Notes under the pieces: model-generated
Told to the model about the DNA's origin: nothing
What the model saw: the letters and a program-made list of their open reading frames with translations, nothing else
Database searches by the model: none
Shown: in pieces, positions 51,992-62,529 of the stretch
How positions within the stretch are numbered: position 1 is the first letter of the stretch
Layout of the letters: each line of letters opens with the position of its first letter
NCBI GenBank assembly: GCA_030761205.1
Contig: JAULJL010000027.1
Span: 22,240,498-22,304,497 of the forward strand
DNA from: Fremontodendron californicum
Taxonomy: Eukaryota; Streptophyta; Magnoliopsida; Malvales; Malvaceae
DNA length: 64,000 nt
Direction of reading: 5' to 3'
Translations under genes and position numbers: made by a program

Positions 51992-54900
51992 TTCCGGAAA
52001 GTAGAGGTGAACATTCCTTTACTAGATGCTATCAAGCAAGTGCCAAGATATGCCAAGTTCCTAAAAGAGTTGTGCACATCTAAACGGAAGTTGAAATGGA
52101 ATGAAAAGGTAAGTGTGGGGGAGAATGTGTCAGCTGTTCTTCAAAAGAAACTCCCACCTAAATGCAAGGATCCAGGTATGTTTACCATTCCTTGTAAGAT
52201 AGGCAACACCAGGTTTGAGCGTGCTATGCTAGATCTAGGGGCATCTATTAATGTCATGCCATATTCAATTTATGCTTCATTGAATCTAGGACCATTAGAG
52301 GAAACCGGTGTTATAATACAACTTGCTGACCGTTCTAACACTTATCCAAGAGGAGTTGTAGAAGACGTTCTTGTACAGGTTAATGAATTGGTTTTTCCCG
52401 CTGACTTTTATGTTATTGAGATGGAAGATGAGATGTCTTCTAATCCCACACCTATTCTATTAGGGAGACCATTCTTGAAAACAGCAAGAACTAAAATAGA
52501 TGTACATGATGGCACTTTAACTATGGAATTTGATGGTGAAATAATTCGCTTTAACATTTTTGAGGCCATGAGATATCCTAGTGATGTGCATTCTGTTTTT
52601 AATATTGATATAATTGACTCACTAGTGCAGCAAGCTTATGAGCTAGATGGTGAAGATAGTGTGGAAATAGTCCTTAGCAACCATCTCGGAATGGGGAATG
52701 CTAAACTAGCCTTGAGTGACCATGTGGAAGGGGCACTAGAATCTTTACACTCGCTGCAACCTAAAGATGCAAGGTTTGATGTTTCATTTATTGATTTGCC
52801 TTTATCTAATGAGAAACTTCTACCTTCCATTTTGCAGGCACCAACTTTAGAATTGAAACCACTACCGAACCACTTGAAATATTTGTTCTTAGGGGAAAAG
52901 GACACACTACCTGTCATCATTGCCAAAGAGCTCACACCTTTGCAAGAAGAGCGACTTATCCGGGTGCTTAGAGAGCATAAAACAGCAATTGGTTGGACAA
53001 TTGCCGATATCAAGGGAATAAGCCCATCCATGTGCATGCACCGGATTTTGTTAGAGGAAGGGTCTAAACCAACAAGAGAAGCACAAAGAAGATTGAACCC
53101 TCCTATGATGGAGGTTGTGAAAAAGGAGATACTGAAGCTCCTAGATGTTGGAGTGATCTATCCTATCTCGGATAGCAAATGGGTGAGCCCAGTCCAAGTG
53201 GTTCCAAAGAAATCAGGTGTAACGGTGGTAACAAATAATGAGAATGAACTTGTTCCTACTAGGATTCAAACAGGATGGCGAGTTTGTATTGATTATCGTA
53301 AACTTAATTCCACAACTCGCAAAGACCACTTTCCTTTACCTTTTATTGATCAAATGCTTGAAAGGTTAGCTGGCCATTCTCATTATTGTTTTCTTGATGG
53401 TTTTTCAGGTTATAATCAGATAGCCATTGCTCCGGAGGACCAAGAGAAAACAACATTCACATGTCCATTTGGTACTTTTGCATACCGGCGTATGCCATTT
53501 GGTCTTTGTAATGCACCAGCTACATTCCAAAGGTGTATGGTTAGCATATTTTCAGATTATGTAGAGAATATCATAGAAGTGTTTATGGATGATTTTAGTG
53601 TCTATGGTGATTCTTTTGATAGATGTCTAGAGAACCTTACACTTGTACTTGAAAGATGCATGGAAACTAACCTTGTTTTGAATTGGGAAAAATGTCACTT
53701 TATGGTAGAACAAGGAATAGTTTTGGGCCATGTTATTTCTTCTAGAGGGATAGAGGTTGATAAGTCTAAAATAGATATTATGCATTCTTTACCACCTCCC
53801 ACAAATGTGAGAGAGGTTCGTTCTTTTCTTGGACATGCAGGTTTCTATAGGAGATTTATCAAAGACTTCTCAAAGATCACATTACCTCTTTGCAAGCTAC
53901 TACAAAAAGATGTGGTTTTCCACTTTGATGATAAATGCAAAGAGGCGTTTGAAACATTGAAGGGACTCTTGACATCAGCTCCTATCATCCAACCACCAGA
54001 TTGGAATGTACCTTTTGAAATCATGTGTGATGCTAGTGACTATGCCATTGGAGCTGTTTTGGGCCAACGGGTTGGGAAAGCCTCACATGCCATTTATTAT
54101 GCCTCAAGAACTCTTAATGATGCTCAATTGAACTATTCCACTACTGAAAAAGAACTTTTGGCTGTTGTATTTGCTTTAGAAAAATTTCGATCTTATTTAA
54201 TTGGTACTAAAGTAATTGTATTTTCTGACCATGCAGCCCTTAAGTACTTACTCACTAAAAAGGAGGCCAAACCAAGGTTGATTAGATGGATACTTCTCTT
54301 ACAAGAGTTTGATTTGGAGATAAAAGATAAGAGAGGTAGTGACAACCTGGTTGCGGACCATCTTAGCCGTTTAGTTCATGAAGATGATGCACTACCCTTG
54401 AATGAGAACTTTCCGGATGAGCAACTTCTTTTTATAAGAACAACAACTCCTTGGTATGCTGATATTGTTAATTACTTAGTTACCAAGAAGTTGCCACAAG
54501 AGTTGACACAAGCTCAAAGAAATAAGATCAAGAGTGATGCCAAATACTACATATGGGATGATCCTTACCTTTGGAAGCATTGCTCCGATCAGATTATAAG
54601 AAGGTGTGTACTCGAAACTGAATTTCAATCTATTCTCACCTTTTGTCACTCTTATGCATGTGGAGGACACTTTGGATCCAAAAGAACAGCCATGAAAGTT
54701 CTTGATTCTGGATTTTATTGGCCTACCATATTCAAAGATGCATATCTCTTTTGCAAGTCATGTGATCGTTGCCAAAGAACTGGTAACTTAGGTGCTAGAA
54801 ATCAAATGCCTCAAACTCCAATACTTATTGTTGAAATTTTTGATGTATGGGGCATGGATTTCATGGGACCTTTTCCTCCTTCTTTTGGTAATCTTTATAT

Positions 54901-55298
54901 TTTACTTGCCGTTGATTATGTTTCAAAGTGGGTGGAAGCAAAATCCACTAGGACTAATGACTCTAAAGTTGTTTCAGATTTTGTCAAGACTAACATCTTG
55001 GCTAGGTTTGGAACGCCAAAGGCCATAATCAGCGATAGAGGTACTCACTTTTGCAATAGGACTATGGAAGCACTTTTGAGGAAGTATAACATCACACACA
55101 AGGTCTCCACCTCATATCATCCTCAAACTAGTGGGCAAGCTGAAGTGTCAAACCGAGAAGTTAAGTCCATCCTTGAAAAGACAGTTAATCCAAATAGGAA
55201 GGATTGGAGTTCACGACTTGATGATGCACTTTGGGCTTATAGGACAGCATATAAGACACCCATTGGTATGTCTCCTTATCGACTTGTTTATGGTAAGC
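51992..55298 (+). pseudogene. pol: Gag C-terminus, protease, RT, RNase H and partial integrase of E8
   Basis: The frame is open from the deletion junction (first Met at 52007) to the E9 insertion. It has DLGASINVMP, FMDDFSVYG, the RNase H motif, the integrase zinc finger and D, D, E residues. The frame then runs into E9 LTR sequence and stops at 55414, adding about 39 foreign residues in place of the integrase C-terminus. It has no capsid, no promoter and no primer site, so it is dead despite the well-kept coding sequence. Confidence 0.9.
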
Positions 55299-56796
55299 TG
55301 ATGGAAACTCAATTAAGAGTTGTAAACCCAAGTGCAGGTTATGTTCAAGTAATAAATTCTCGGGTGTCCGAGGTCGAACCACAGGGAAGCGTATTAGTAA
55401 GTATAAGTTTATAAATATATAAGAAAAAGAAAATAAACAAGATATTAGGGAATCAATAACAAAGAAAGTAAACAAGATATTAGAGAACAAAATAAACAAA
55501 ATAACATAAAAGCAATTAAACAAGATATAAAAAAAACAATAAGAAAAGATGTTGAGGTTAGAGAATCCACTCTTGGTGTTATGCTAAGATTAATCTTGTT
55601 TTATTACACAATTGAAATCCACACATAAGGGAGGTTCCAACCGGAAGGTTTAGCAATTCAGTCCAAATTGTCCAACGTCCATAGCATATGATATTATGTT
55701 CATTTGGTGTCCTCAAAACTCACAAAAAGAGTCCAAGCATTCCTTATGCCAAGGTATATGTCTACAACAAATCAAGGTTATGAAACCAAGCATTTACTGT
55801 GCCATTTTCATTGTCAATAATGAATCAAGATCTCTACTTTGCAAGTATGATTTTAAACCAAAAGAAAATATTATCTATACTAGTGTTTATAAATGATGAT
55901 TCATTTTAGCTCATGTTTAAGAGACTAACCTTAGCATTTACCAAGAGCTTCACCTCATCACCTCAACAATATGATTAGCAACGCATACTAGATATGAATA
56001 AAATGAAAAGAAATGTAAGAAGCATAAGTAAATAAAAAAAAAACTAGAGAAAGGAAAGAAGAAGAAAACTTAGAGAATTTTACTACAAAGGCTAATATCC
56101 TACCAATGTATAATGTATCCCAATACTCATCCAAGGCCCTCTATTTATACACATTTTGGAGGGCTAAATGACAAGAGACAAGCTTTACAAATTTCAAAGG
56201 TAGGTATAATAGGTGGGTGCATTTTTCTAACAATTTTCGTCATATTGTATGACAATTCTGATCAGCCAGCTTGATGGTCGATTTTGTCAATGTTGGAGGC
56301 TCGATCTGATAAAATGGTCTTCTAGAAAAATATACCCCTATCAGTTACGGATCCATAGCCGTTGGAATCAGATCATTTGCGCACGTGGATCGGGAGATAT
56401 GGTCAAAATACCAAAACGGTGCAGAACAGACGTCATTGCACATCAGCCAACTTGATGGTCGATTTCGCTAGGGAAAACGACTCCGTTTCAAGAAGTGTAA
56501 AACATGAAAAAGATAGATATGCCTCTTAGCTTTGCAGGGATACAAAGTTCAGCCTTATTGCTTCAGTGAAACTCGAGATATAGCTGATATGGAAAAAGGT
56601 GTCGGAACTGGAACTGAACTGGATTTGTCCTTAATTCTAGTAATCTGAAATCACTCAAAGAAACTTGTGAAAAACACCAAATTACATAAAAATATAAAAG
56701 ATCATAAACACAATTAGACTAAACAATAATAACTCGTATTTGACACAAAACAATAATAAAACATAACTAAAAACTATATAATTATACGAGTTATCA
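55299..56796 (-). repeat. 3' LTR of E9 (chimeric, 1498 bp)
   Basis: From TGATGGAAAC to GAGTTATCA. The left two fifths (R-U5, to about 56040) are unrelated to type-1 LTRs; the right part (U3, with TATA box and one TGACGTC unit) is type-1. It has no 16-bp tandem array. The polypurine tract after it has one change (CACCCCCATACTT, 56797-56809). Confidence 0.92.
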
Positions 56797-57587
56797 CACC
56801 CCCATACTTAGATTGTTGCTAGTCCCTAGCAACGACTCAATAAAAATAAAATAAGAAAATCTAATCTAATCCATTTTCGTAGGAAATCACGGTGGCACTT
56901 AGCATGTGACACAAGCCTTTAAACCCCTAGGTGTCCCTAGTGGACGAGTTTAGTCTCGTGAGGGTTTACTAGGACGATACCCACAAACATTGAAGACATA
57001 AGAAAAACTAAAAATAATAATTATAACTAATCCTTCCAATATAAATTAGAGATAATCATTGGACAAGTCTTAAAAACTAATCAATAGCTTAAAGAAATTC
57101 ACAAAAAATCTTGCTTGAATGTAAATAGTTTGAGTTAAGCCAATAATAACATAACATATTTCAATCAAAATAGTGTATATTCAAACTTAATCTCAACTTC
57201 TCACATGGGATACTCTCTTGATTTTCACTCTTTAAAGTAGTGGTAAAGTGTTTACACTCAATCAATCTCATGAAAACACTTCTACCATATGCTTGCTTGT
57301 CCACCTATTCTCCACTATTTAGATCATACAACTTCATAAATCAAGAGGTCTTTATTCAAGGTTGTAATGGGGCCAAAGGGTTATAATGTGGTTAAAGAAC
57401 AAAAGGATAAAGATATCACAAAGGTTCCAAAGAGTTCATAGATTTTAGAGACATAATAAGATCATACAAATAAAACTTCTCAAAACTCTTATAAAGCACA
57501 TAATAACATAGGCTAAATATTCATGTTGAGCCTTTGCATCATTCTAACCAACTTTGTAACATCTTTTTCTAGAAGTTCAAGAGAAGA

Positions 57588-57618
<31 letters not shown>

Positions 57619-58293
57619 GGGAATGTATTTGACAATGATCCCTTTCTTTTTCTCTTGACTTTTTCTTTTCTTTTCTTTCCCCCACACTTATCTTTTGTTT
57701 CTAACCCAAATTTTCAAATAAAAATATCCCTTGTTTTTTTGCAATATGTCTCAAAATATAAAATTCATCTTTAGAACAAGGGTAAGGATATAAGCATATT
57801 TAGGCTAGGTGTAAGTTGTGGTTACCAATAAAACATCATATTTAATGTAGGCTCAAATTGGCTCACTAGTGGGGATGTTCTCGTAGAACATTAATAATGG
57901 ATGGCTGTTTGGCTCTGGTTATAATCCTAATGCCTCTATCATATTCATGTTGTCACATGTATCAATATAGTCTCAAACGGTTTAAAGCAAGTTCTAGAGA
58001 ATCATGTAATCATAAGAGCACTCAAGAAAGAAATTAGATTGATTTGTATAATGCATCAATCATTATAGGCTCAAAAACTCACAAAGATGATTATACAAGT
58101 CAGATTAAGTCTAAACATGCTTCTTTCTCAATCAACATATCATATTAACATTGGCTCATAAAAAGGTTGACATCAAGCTCAATTCTCATGAAAATCTTCT
58201 CACTAATAAATCTGTTTTAGACTTATGCAATTCATATCTCATCATTGTATTGAAAGTAACTAAAAAAAAAAAAACACACTAAGTCTAAACATG

Positions 58294-58330
<37 letters not shown>

Positions 58331-58865
58331 AAGAAGAAGATTAAATCAAACTGACAAGGTATGTCTCAAGTCTCCCTTACTCAGACCTTGTTCAGAATGA
58401 ATACTTCTAAATGTCTTAAAACACAACAAATTTTTTTTTTTTTTTAGCAAAATATGTCCCTTACCCCCTACTAAAATATGACATTGTCCCCAATGTCAAA
58501 TTTTAAAGGTAGAATTTAGGAGATATTACCTGCAGAGGTTGCTAACCACTTATTATAACTGAGACACAACAAACAAAATGTTAGATAATGTTGCCGAAAG
58601 TGTATTTGACCTGTCAGAAGAAAATGTTAACCTAACAAAAGATTTTTGCGTGATTTCAGGAAGAAAATCAAAAAGAGAAGAAAAATCAACCGTAAAAGTC
58701 CAATGCAAAAAATACGAGAATAATTACACAAATCGAACAACAGTAAATTAAACCGAAATGAAATTATTGCAAATCAAACCAAAAGCTGAGAAGTCATTTA
58801 TTGTAGTTGTGATTGTGGCTCACATCTTCCTCTGGTTTTACGTCCAGAAACGGCTTAAACGCCTT
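56797..58865 (-). other. 3' untranslated region of E9, with LOG deleted
   Basis: Matches the E6/E7 3' untranslated region, with long T runs (57588-57613 and 58289-58329) and one copy of the ACAAGGT/ACCTTGT repeat. Around 58584-58594 the sequence jumps from just after the LOG stop position to the NABP-LOG spacer. Nothing else coding is visible. Confidence 0.78.
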
Positions 58866-59402
58866 CTATGAGTCGAGGATATGCTTCCCATCCAGTTTTC
58901 TTACAAGCTGGCAAACAGGGTCTTTTAACATCAGATTCCCAAGATGTTGCCATTCCCTTTGGAATTGCGACCATAAATCAAGAATTTCTCTTTGTACGTC
59001 TCCACTAGGATGCGTCTCAAGAGAAAGTTGGATATTACCCAAATTCTCCTTACTCAGTCCATCCTTAATGAATTCAATTTTATCATCTCGATTAGAGGAC
59101 GGAATCCCAATAGAACGACATTTACCGTTACACGTCCATCGTGCACACTTGTGGCAATTTGAACTCATGCGCTTTGCTCGTCGCTTCTTTGCATAAGTGC
59201 TTCTACCTGTACCTGGTAAATGCAAAACAGGAAGATATTCATCTTCACGTACCTTGGCTTCAATTATCCAACGTATGTCTTCAGGAATCCCTTTGTGCAT
59301 AAGCATTCTTAATCTTTCAAATCGAACTTGGTAAAGCTTTAGTAAAATATTCCGAGGAAAAGGAGGAAATCGTTTCTGCAATCTTGTGAGAATATCATCC
59401 AT
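58866..59402 (-). CDS. NABP-like basic cysteine-rich accessory protein (E9), 178 aa
   Basis: Intact copy with about five residue differences from E7 (Phe28, His36, Glu41, Tyr70 and Ser for Pro in DLWSQF). The four cysteines and the basic run are kept, with the STYAKK form of the motif. It is the only accessory gene left in this element, so the NABP-like protein can persist without LOG. The acceptor-like site before it is slightly altered (TTTCAAG directly before ATG). Confidence 0.82.
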   Translation of the reverse strand: MDDILTRLQKRFPPFPRNILLKLYQVRFERLRMLMHKGIPEDIRWIIEAKVREDEYLPVLHLPGTGRSTYAKKRRAKRMSSNCHKCARWTCNGKCRSIGIPSSNRDDKIEFIKDGLSKENLGNIQLSLETHPSGDVQREILDLWSQFQREWQHLGNLMLKDPVCQLVRKLDGKHILDS

Positions 59403-59573
59403 CTTGAAAAAAATGAAAAAAAATTGAAAGAGAAATTTATATACAATATCAGTTTTGTGGGTAGCTGATGGAACCGACTTAAATAATCACGGAGTACCGT
59501 TATCCGCCATTTAACCGGGGTTAAAAAAAATGTATTTTTTTTTTTTGAAGATTAGTAAAAATTATATTTACAT

Positions 59574-62219
59574 CTAGTTATTTTCAAAACAAGGATCAGA
59601 AAGAAAAACAACCTCTTCTTGAGTAACATGATTTTCCAAAAAGAGTTTGAGTCTTTGTCCATTTACCTTGAATACGTTACCATTTTGAGGATTCTCAATG
59701 TCAACTGCTCCATAATGATACACATGTTTAACCACAAATGGGCCAGTCCATCTTGATCTCAACTTACCAGGAAATATGTGAAGTCTAGAATTATAAAGTA
59801 GAACTTTTTGCCCAACATCAAATATTTTTCTTGAAATTAACTTGTCATGAAAGGCTTTAGTTCTTTCTTTATGAATTTTAGGATTCTCATATGCATCATT
59901 TCTGAGTTCCTCAAATTTTTGTTTCCAACAATGCTTAACCTGAAAAGAATTTAACAAAGAATCAGTGTGTGAAATTTCTGAAGCATTATCAAACTCACAT
60001 TCAATTAAATAAGCTTCTAAAGGATCATGAAATGTGGTAGTGGTGTTATGTTCATGAACAAGTTCTTCAATGAAATCCACTTCATGTACTTCTGAATCAT
60101 CACCAGGTTGCTTGCAAGTGTTGAACACATTTAATTCTAAAGTCATATTTCCAAAAGAAATGTTCAACATACCATTCCTGCAATTTATCAGAGCATTAGA
60201 AGTTGCAAGAAATGGACGGCCTAATATAACAGGAATTTGAATATTTGGATTTGAAACAGGATGTGTGTCCAAAACAATAAAATCGACAGGGAAGTAAAAA
60301 TTATCAATTTGAACCAAAACATCTTCAACTATCCCTCGAGGAATTTTTACAGAACGATCAGCTAGTTGAAGTGTAACAGGTGTTTCCTTGAGTTCACCTA
60401 AACCTAACTGTTGATAAACAGAAAAAGGCAAAAGATTAACACTAGCACCAAGATCAAGCAATGCACGTTCTATTCTAGTGTTTCCAATGATGCATGAGAT
60501 TGTTGGACATCCAGGATCTTTGAATTTTGGTGGAGTAAGGTGCTGAATGATTGAGCTCACACTTTCCGTCAGAAATGCTTTCTTTTGTACATTATGTTTC
60601 CTTTTAACTGTGCACATGTCCTTCAAAAATTTAGCATAAGATGGAACTTGTTTGATTGCATCCAATAAAGGAATGTTAATCTTAACTTGTTTGAAAAGTT
60701 CATAAATTTCTGCATTTTGATTCAAATTCTTTATTGTTTGCAACCTTTGAGGAAAAGGAGCAGGATGCATACCTTTTTCTTTGTCCAAATTTTCAAGAAG
60801 TTCAGACTTACCATCATTCTTACCATTACTTTTCGGAGGGGAAAGAGGATCTTGGTCTTTTGATGGAATCTTTTTGTCAATTGCCTTTCCACTTCGAAGA
60901 GTTGTGATAGAACTGGCATTTTCCTGTTGAGTTTCATTGGAGCAAGAAACAAGACATTGAGTAGAAGGGTTAGGCTGAGGTTGAGCAGGAAACTTACCTT
61001 TTTCTTGAGTGCGTAATGAAGCTGTCAATGTGGACAAGGTGTTTTTGATCTCATTGATGTCCTGTGAAGTCCGGCTATTCACATTTGCTTGTGTTTGCAT
61101 GAATGCTTGCAATGTCTCTTCCAAGGTTTGTACACGTGAAGGTTGATAGGAAAAAGTGTTGCCCGGCTTTTGAGATTGTGGTACCTGAACATGATTATTA
61201 TTCCGCCAACTGAAGTTGGGATGATTTCTCCATTCAGGGTTATACGTTTCAGAGTAAGGAGAAGGAAAAGGCTTTTTAAATGTGTTTATGGAATTTACTT
61301 GATCATGCAACGCTTCTTTAAGAATGGGAATGTTTGGACATTCAGAAGTGGGGTGTCCCATGATTTCACAAATTCCACAATTTTCTTCATTTTTAACCGT
61401 TTTGACTCCTTTTACTTCTCTAAGTTCCATGGCTTCAATCTTTCTAGCCAAATTAGCTACTTTAGCTTTTATCTCATCTTCTTGACTAAAATGATATTTA
61501 CCTCTGTTAGAAACAAGATTAGATCTATTGGAACTTTCAGAGGAATTATCTGTGTGCCAGGCTTGAGAGTTATCTGCCAAATGGTCTAGGTAGTCAAAGG
61601 CTTCTTCAGGTTCTTTTTCTAGAAACTCACCGTTACACATTGTTTCAACAAATTGTTTAGTTTCGGGAGTTAAACTTTCATAAAAGAAACTAATAAGACG
61701 CCATTTTTCAAAACCATGATGTGGACAAGAACTTAACAAATCTTTAAAACGCTCCCAGCACTGAAAAAATGCTTCATTTTGATTTTGATTGAAATTTTGA
61801 ATCTGTCTTTTCAAAGCAGTAGTTTTATGTGCTGGGAAAAATTTCTTTAGAAACTCAGTTTGTAATTCTTGCCATGTGCCAATTGACCTTGGTTTTAAAT
61901 TATGAAGCCAAATTTTTGCTTTATCTTTTAAAGAAAAAGGAAATAATTTTAGCTTGACAATTTCATTTGTACATTGTTGGTCATTAAAGGTGACACATAC
62001 ATCTTCGAAGTCTTTTAGAAACGAGTAAGCACTTTCCGATTCCAACCCATGGAAATTTGGAAGCAAAGCTATCATACCTGGTTTAAAACGAAAGTTGTTT
62101 GCATTGAGAGGAAAAATAAAACAAGAGGGTGATGAGCTTCGAGTTGGTTGCAAGTAGTCACGCATGGTGCGTACTTGTCTGTTCTCATCTTCAGCATGAA
62201 CACTTTCATTGTCAGCCAT
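59574..62219 (-). CDS. gag: Fused Gag-protease-integrase C-terminus protein of E9
   Basis: A continuous frame starting at the ATG at 62217-62219 in a strong context (ACCATGGCT); it stays open to 62312, but that N-terminal part is Arg-rich and not Gag-like. It contains an Athila Gag capsid unlike that of E7 (FHGLESESAYSFLKDFEDV), one CCHC knuckle (CGICEIMGHPTSEC), protease (DLGASVNLLP), and then directly the integrase C-terminal barrel (GQKVLLYNSRLHIFPGKLRS). RT, RNase H and the integrase catalytic core are missing, yet the frame is kept. The last 11 or so residues are read from sequence that is non-coding spacer in E7. It could make particles and cleave Gag but needs pol from elsewhere. Confidence 0.88.
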   Translation of the reverse strand: MADNESVHAEDENRQVRTMRDYLQPTRSSSPSCFIFPLNANNFRFKPGMIALLPNFHGLESESAYSFLKDFEDVCVTFNDQQCTNEIVKLKLFPFSLKDKAKIWLHNLKPRSIGTWQELQTEFLKKFFPAHKTTALKRQIQNFNQNQNEAFFQCWERFKDLLSSCPHHGFEKWRLISFFYESLTPETKQFVETMCNGEFLEKEPEEAFDYLDHLADNSQAWHTDNSSESSNRSNLVSNRGKYHFSQEDEIKAKVANLARKIEAMELREVKGVKTVKNEENCGICEIMGHPTSECPNIPILKEALHDQVNSINTFKKPFPSPYSETYNPEWRNHPNFSWRNNNHVQVPQSQKPGNTFSYQPSRVQTLEETLQAFMQTQANVNSRTSQDINEIKNTLSTLTASLRTQEKGKFPAQPQPNPSTQCLVSCSNETQQENASSITTLRSGKAIDKKIPSKDQDPLSPPKSNGKNDGKSELLENLDKEKGMHPAPFPQRLQTIKNLNQNAEIYELFKQVKINIPLLDAIKQVPSYAKFLKDMCTVKRKHNVQKKAFLTESVSSIIQHLTPPKFKDPGCPTISCIIGNTRIERALLDLGASVNLLPFSVYQQLGLGELKETPVTLQLADRSVKIPRGIVEDVLVQIDNFYFPVDFIVLDTHPVSNPNIQIPVILGRPFLATSNALINCRNGMLNISFGNMTLELNVFNTCKQPGDDSEVHEVDFIEELVHEHNTTTTFHDPLEAYLIECEFDNASEISHTDSLLNSFQVKHCWKQKFEELRNDAYENPKIHKERTKAFHDKLISRKIFDVGQKVLLYNSRLHIFPGKLRSRWTGPFVVKHVYHYGAVDIENPQNGNVFKVNGQRLKLFLENHVTQEEVVFLSDPCFENN

Positions 62220-62336
62220 GGTAGGAGTTGTATTAGAAAAATTACCTGAAAAAGTTTCACAATAAAATCTAACTAAACGACGAGATCTAAAATCACGTCG
62301 CCAAACAAGCATAAAACAAAGTTAATATACAGATTA

Positions 62337-62461
62337 GGCGGTATAACCAGCCAATAGAAATAAAACAAAGTTAATATACAATATAAATATAAATATAAAT
62401 ATATAGAAAATTAGGCGGTATAACCAGCCAATAAAAATAAATATAGGCGGTATAACCAGCC
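62337..62461 (-). repeat. Three 16-bp cores (GGCGGTATAACCAGCC) in the E9 leader
   Basis: Cores at 62337-62352, 62414-62429 and 62446-62461. They lie between the primer site and gag, not in the LTR as in E1, E2, E3, E6 and E7. The flanking AATAAAAATA sequence is also shared. Confidence 0.9.
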
Positions 62462-62505
62462 AATAAAAATAAATATACTTATAAACTTATATACTTAGTA
62501 TTGCT

Positions 62506-62523
62506 TCCCCGGCAACGGCGCCA
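62506..62523 (-). other. Primer binding site (tRNA-Asp), E9
   Basis: Perfect TGGCGCCGTTGCCGGGGA on the minus strand, six bases inside the LTR. Confidence 0.94.
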
Positions 62524-62529
62524 AAAACT

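Larger units (their letters stand above)
51332..55298 (+). mobile_element. E8: forward element with 5' deletion, split by E9
   Basis: It starts with a proper LTR 5' end (TGATAACTCG) inserted in E5 gag, but the LTR stops after about 656 bp and is joined to the Gag-protease boundary. The rest of the LTR, primer site and most of gag are gone. Pol then runs intact until E9 inserts in the integrase at 55299. The 3' part, including any accessory genes, lies beyond the window. Confidence 0.88.
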
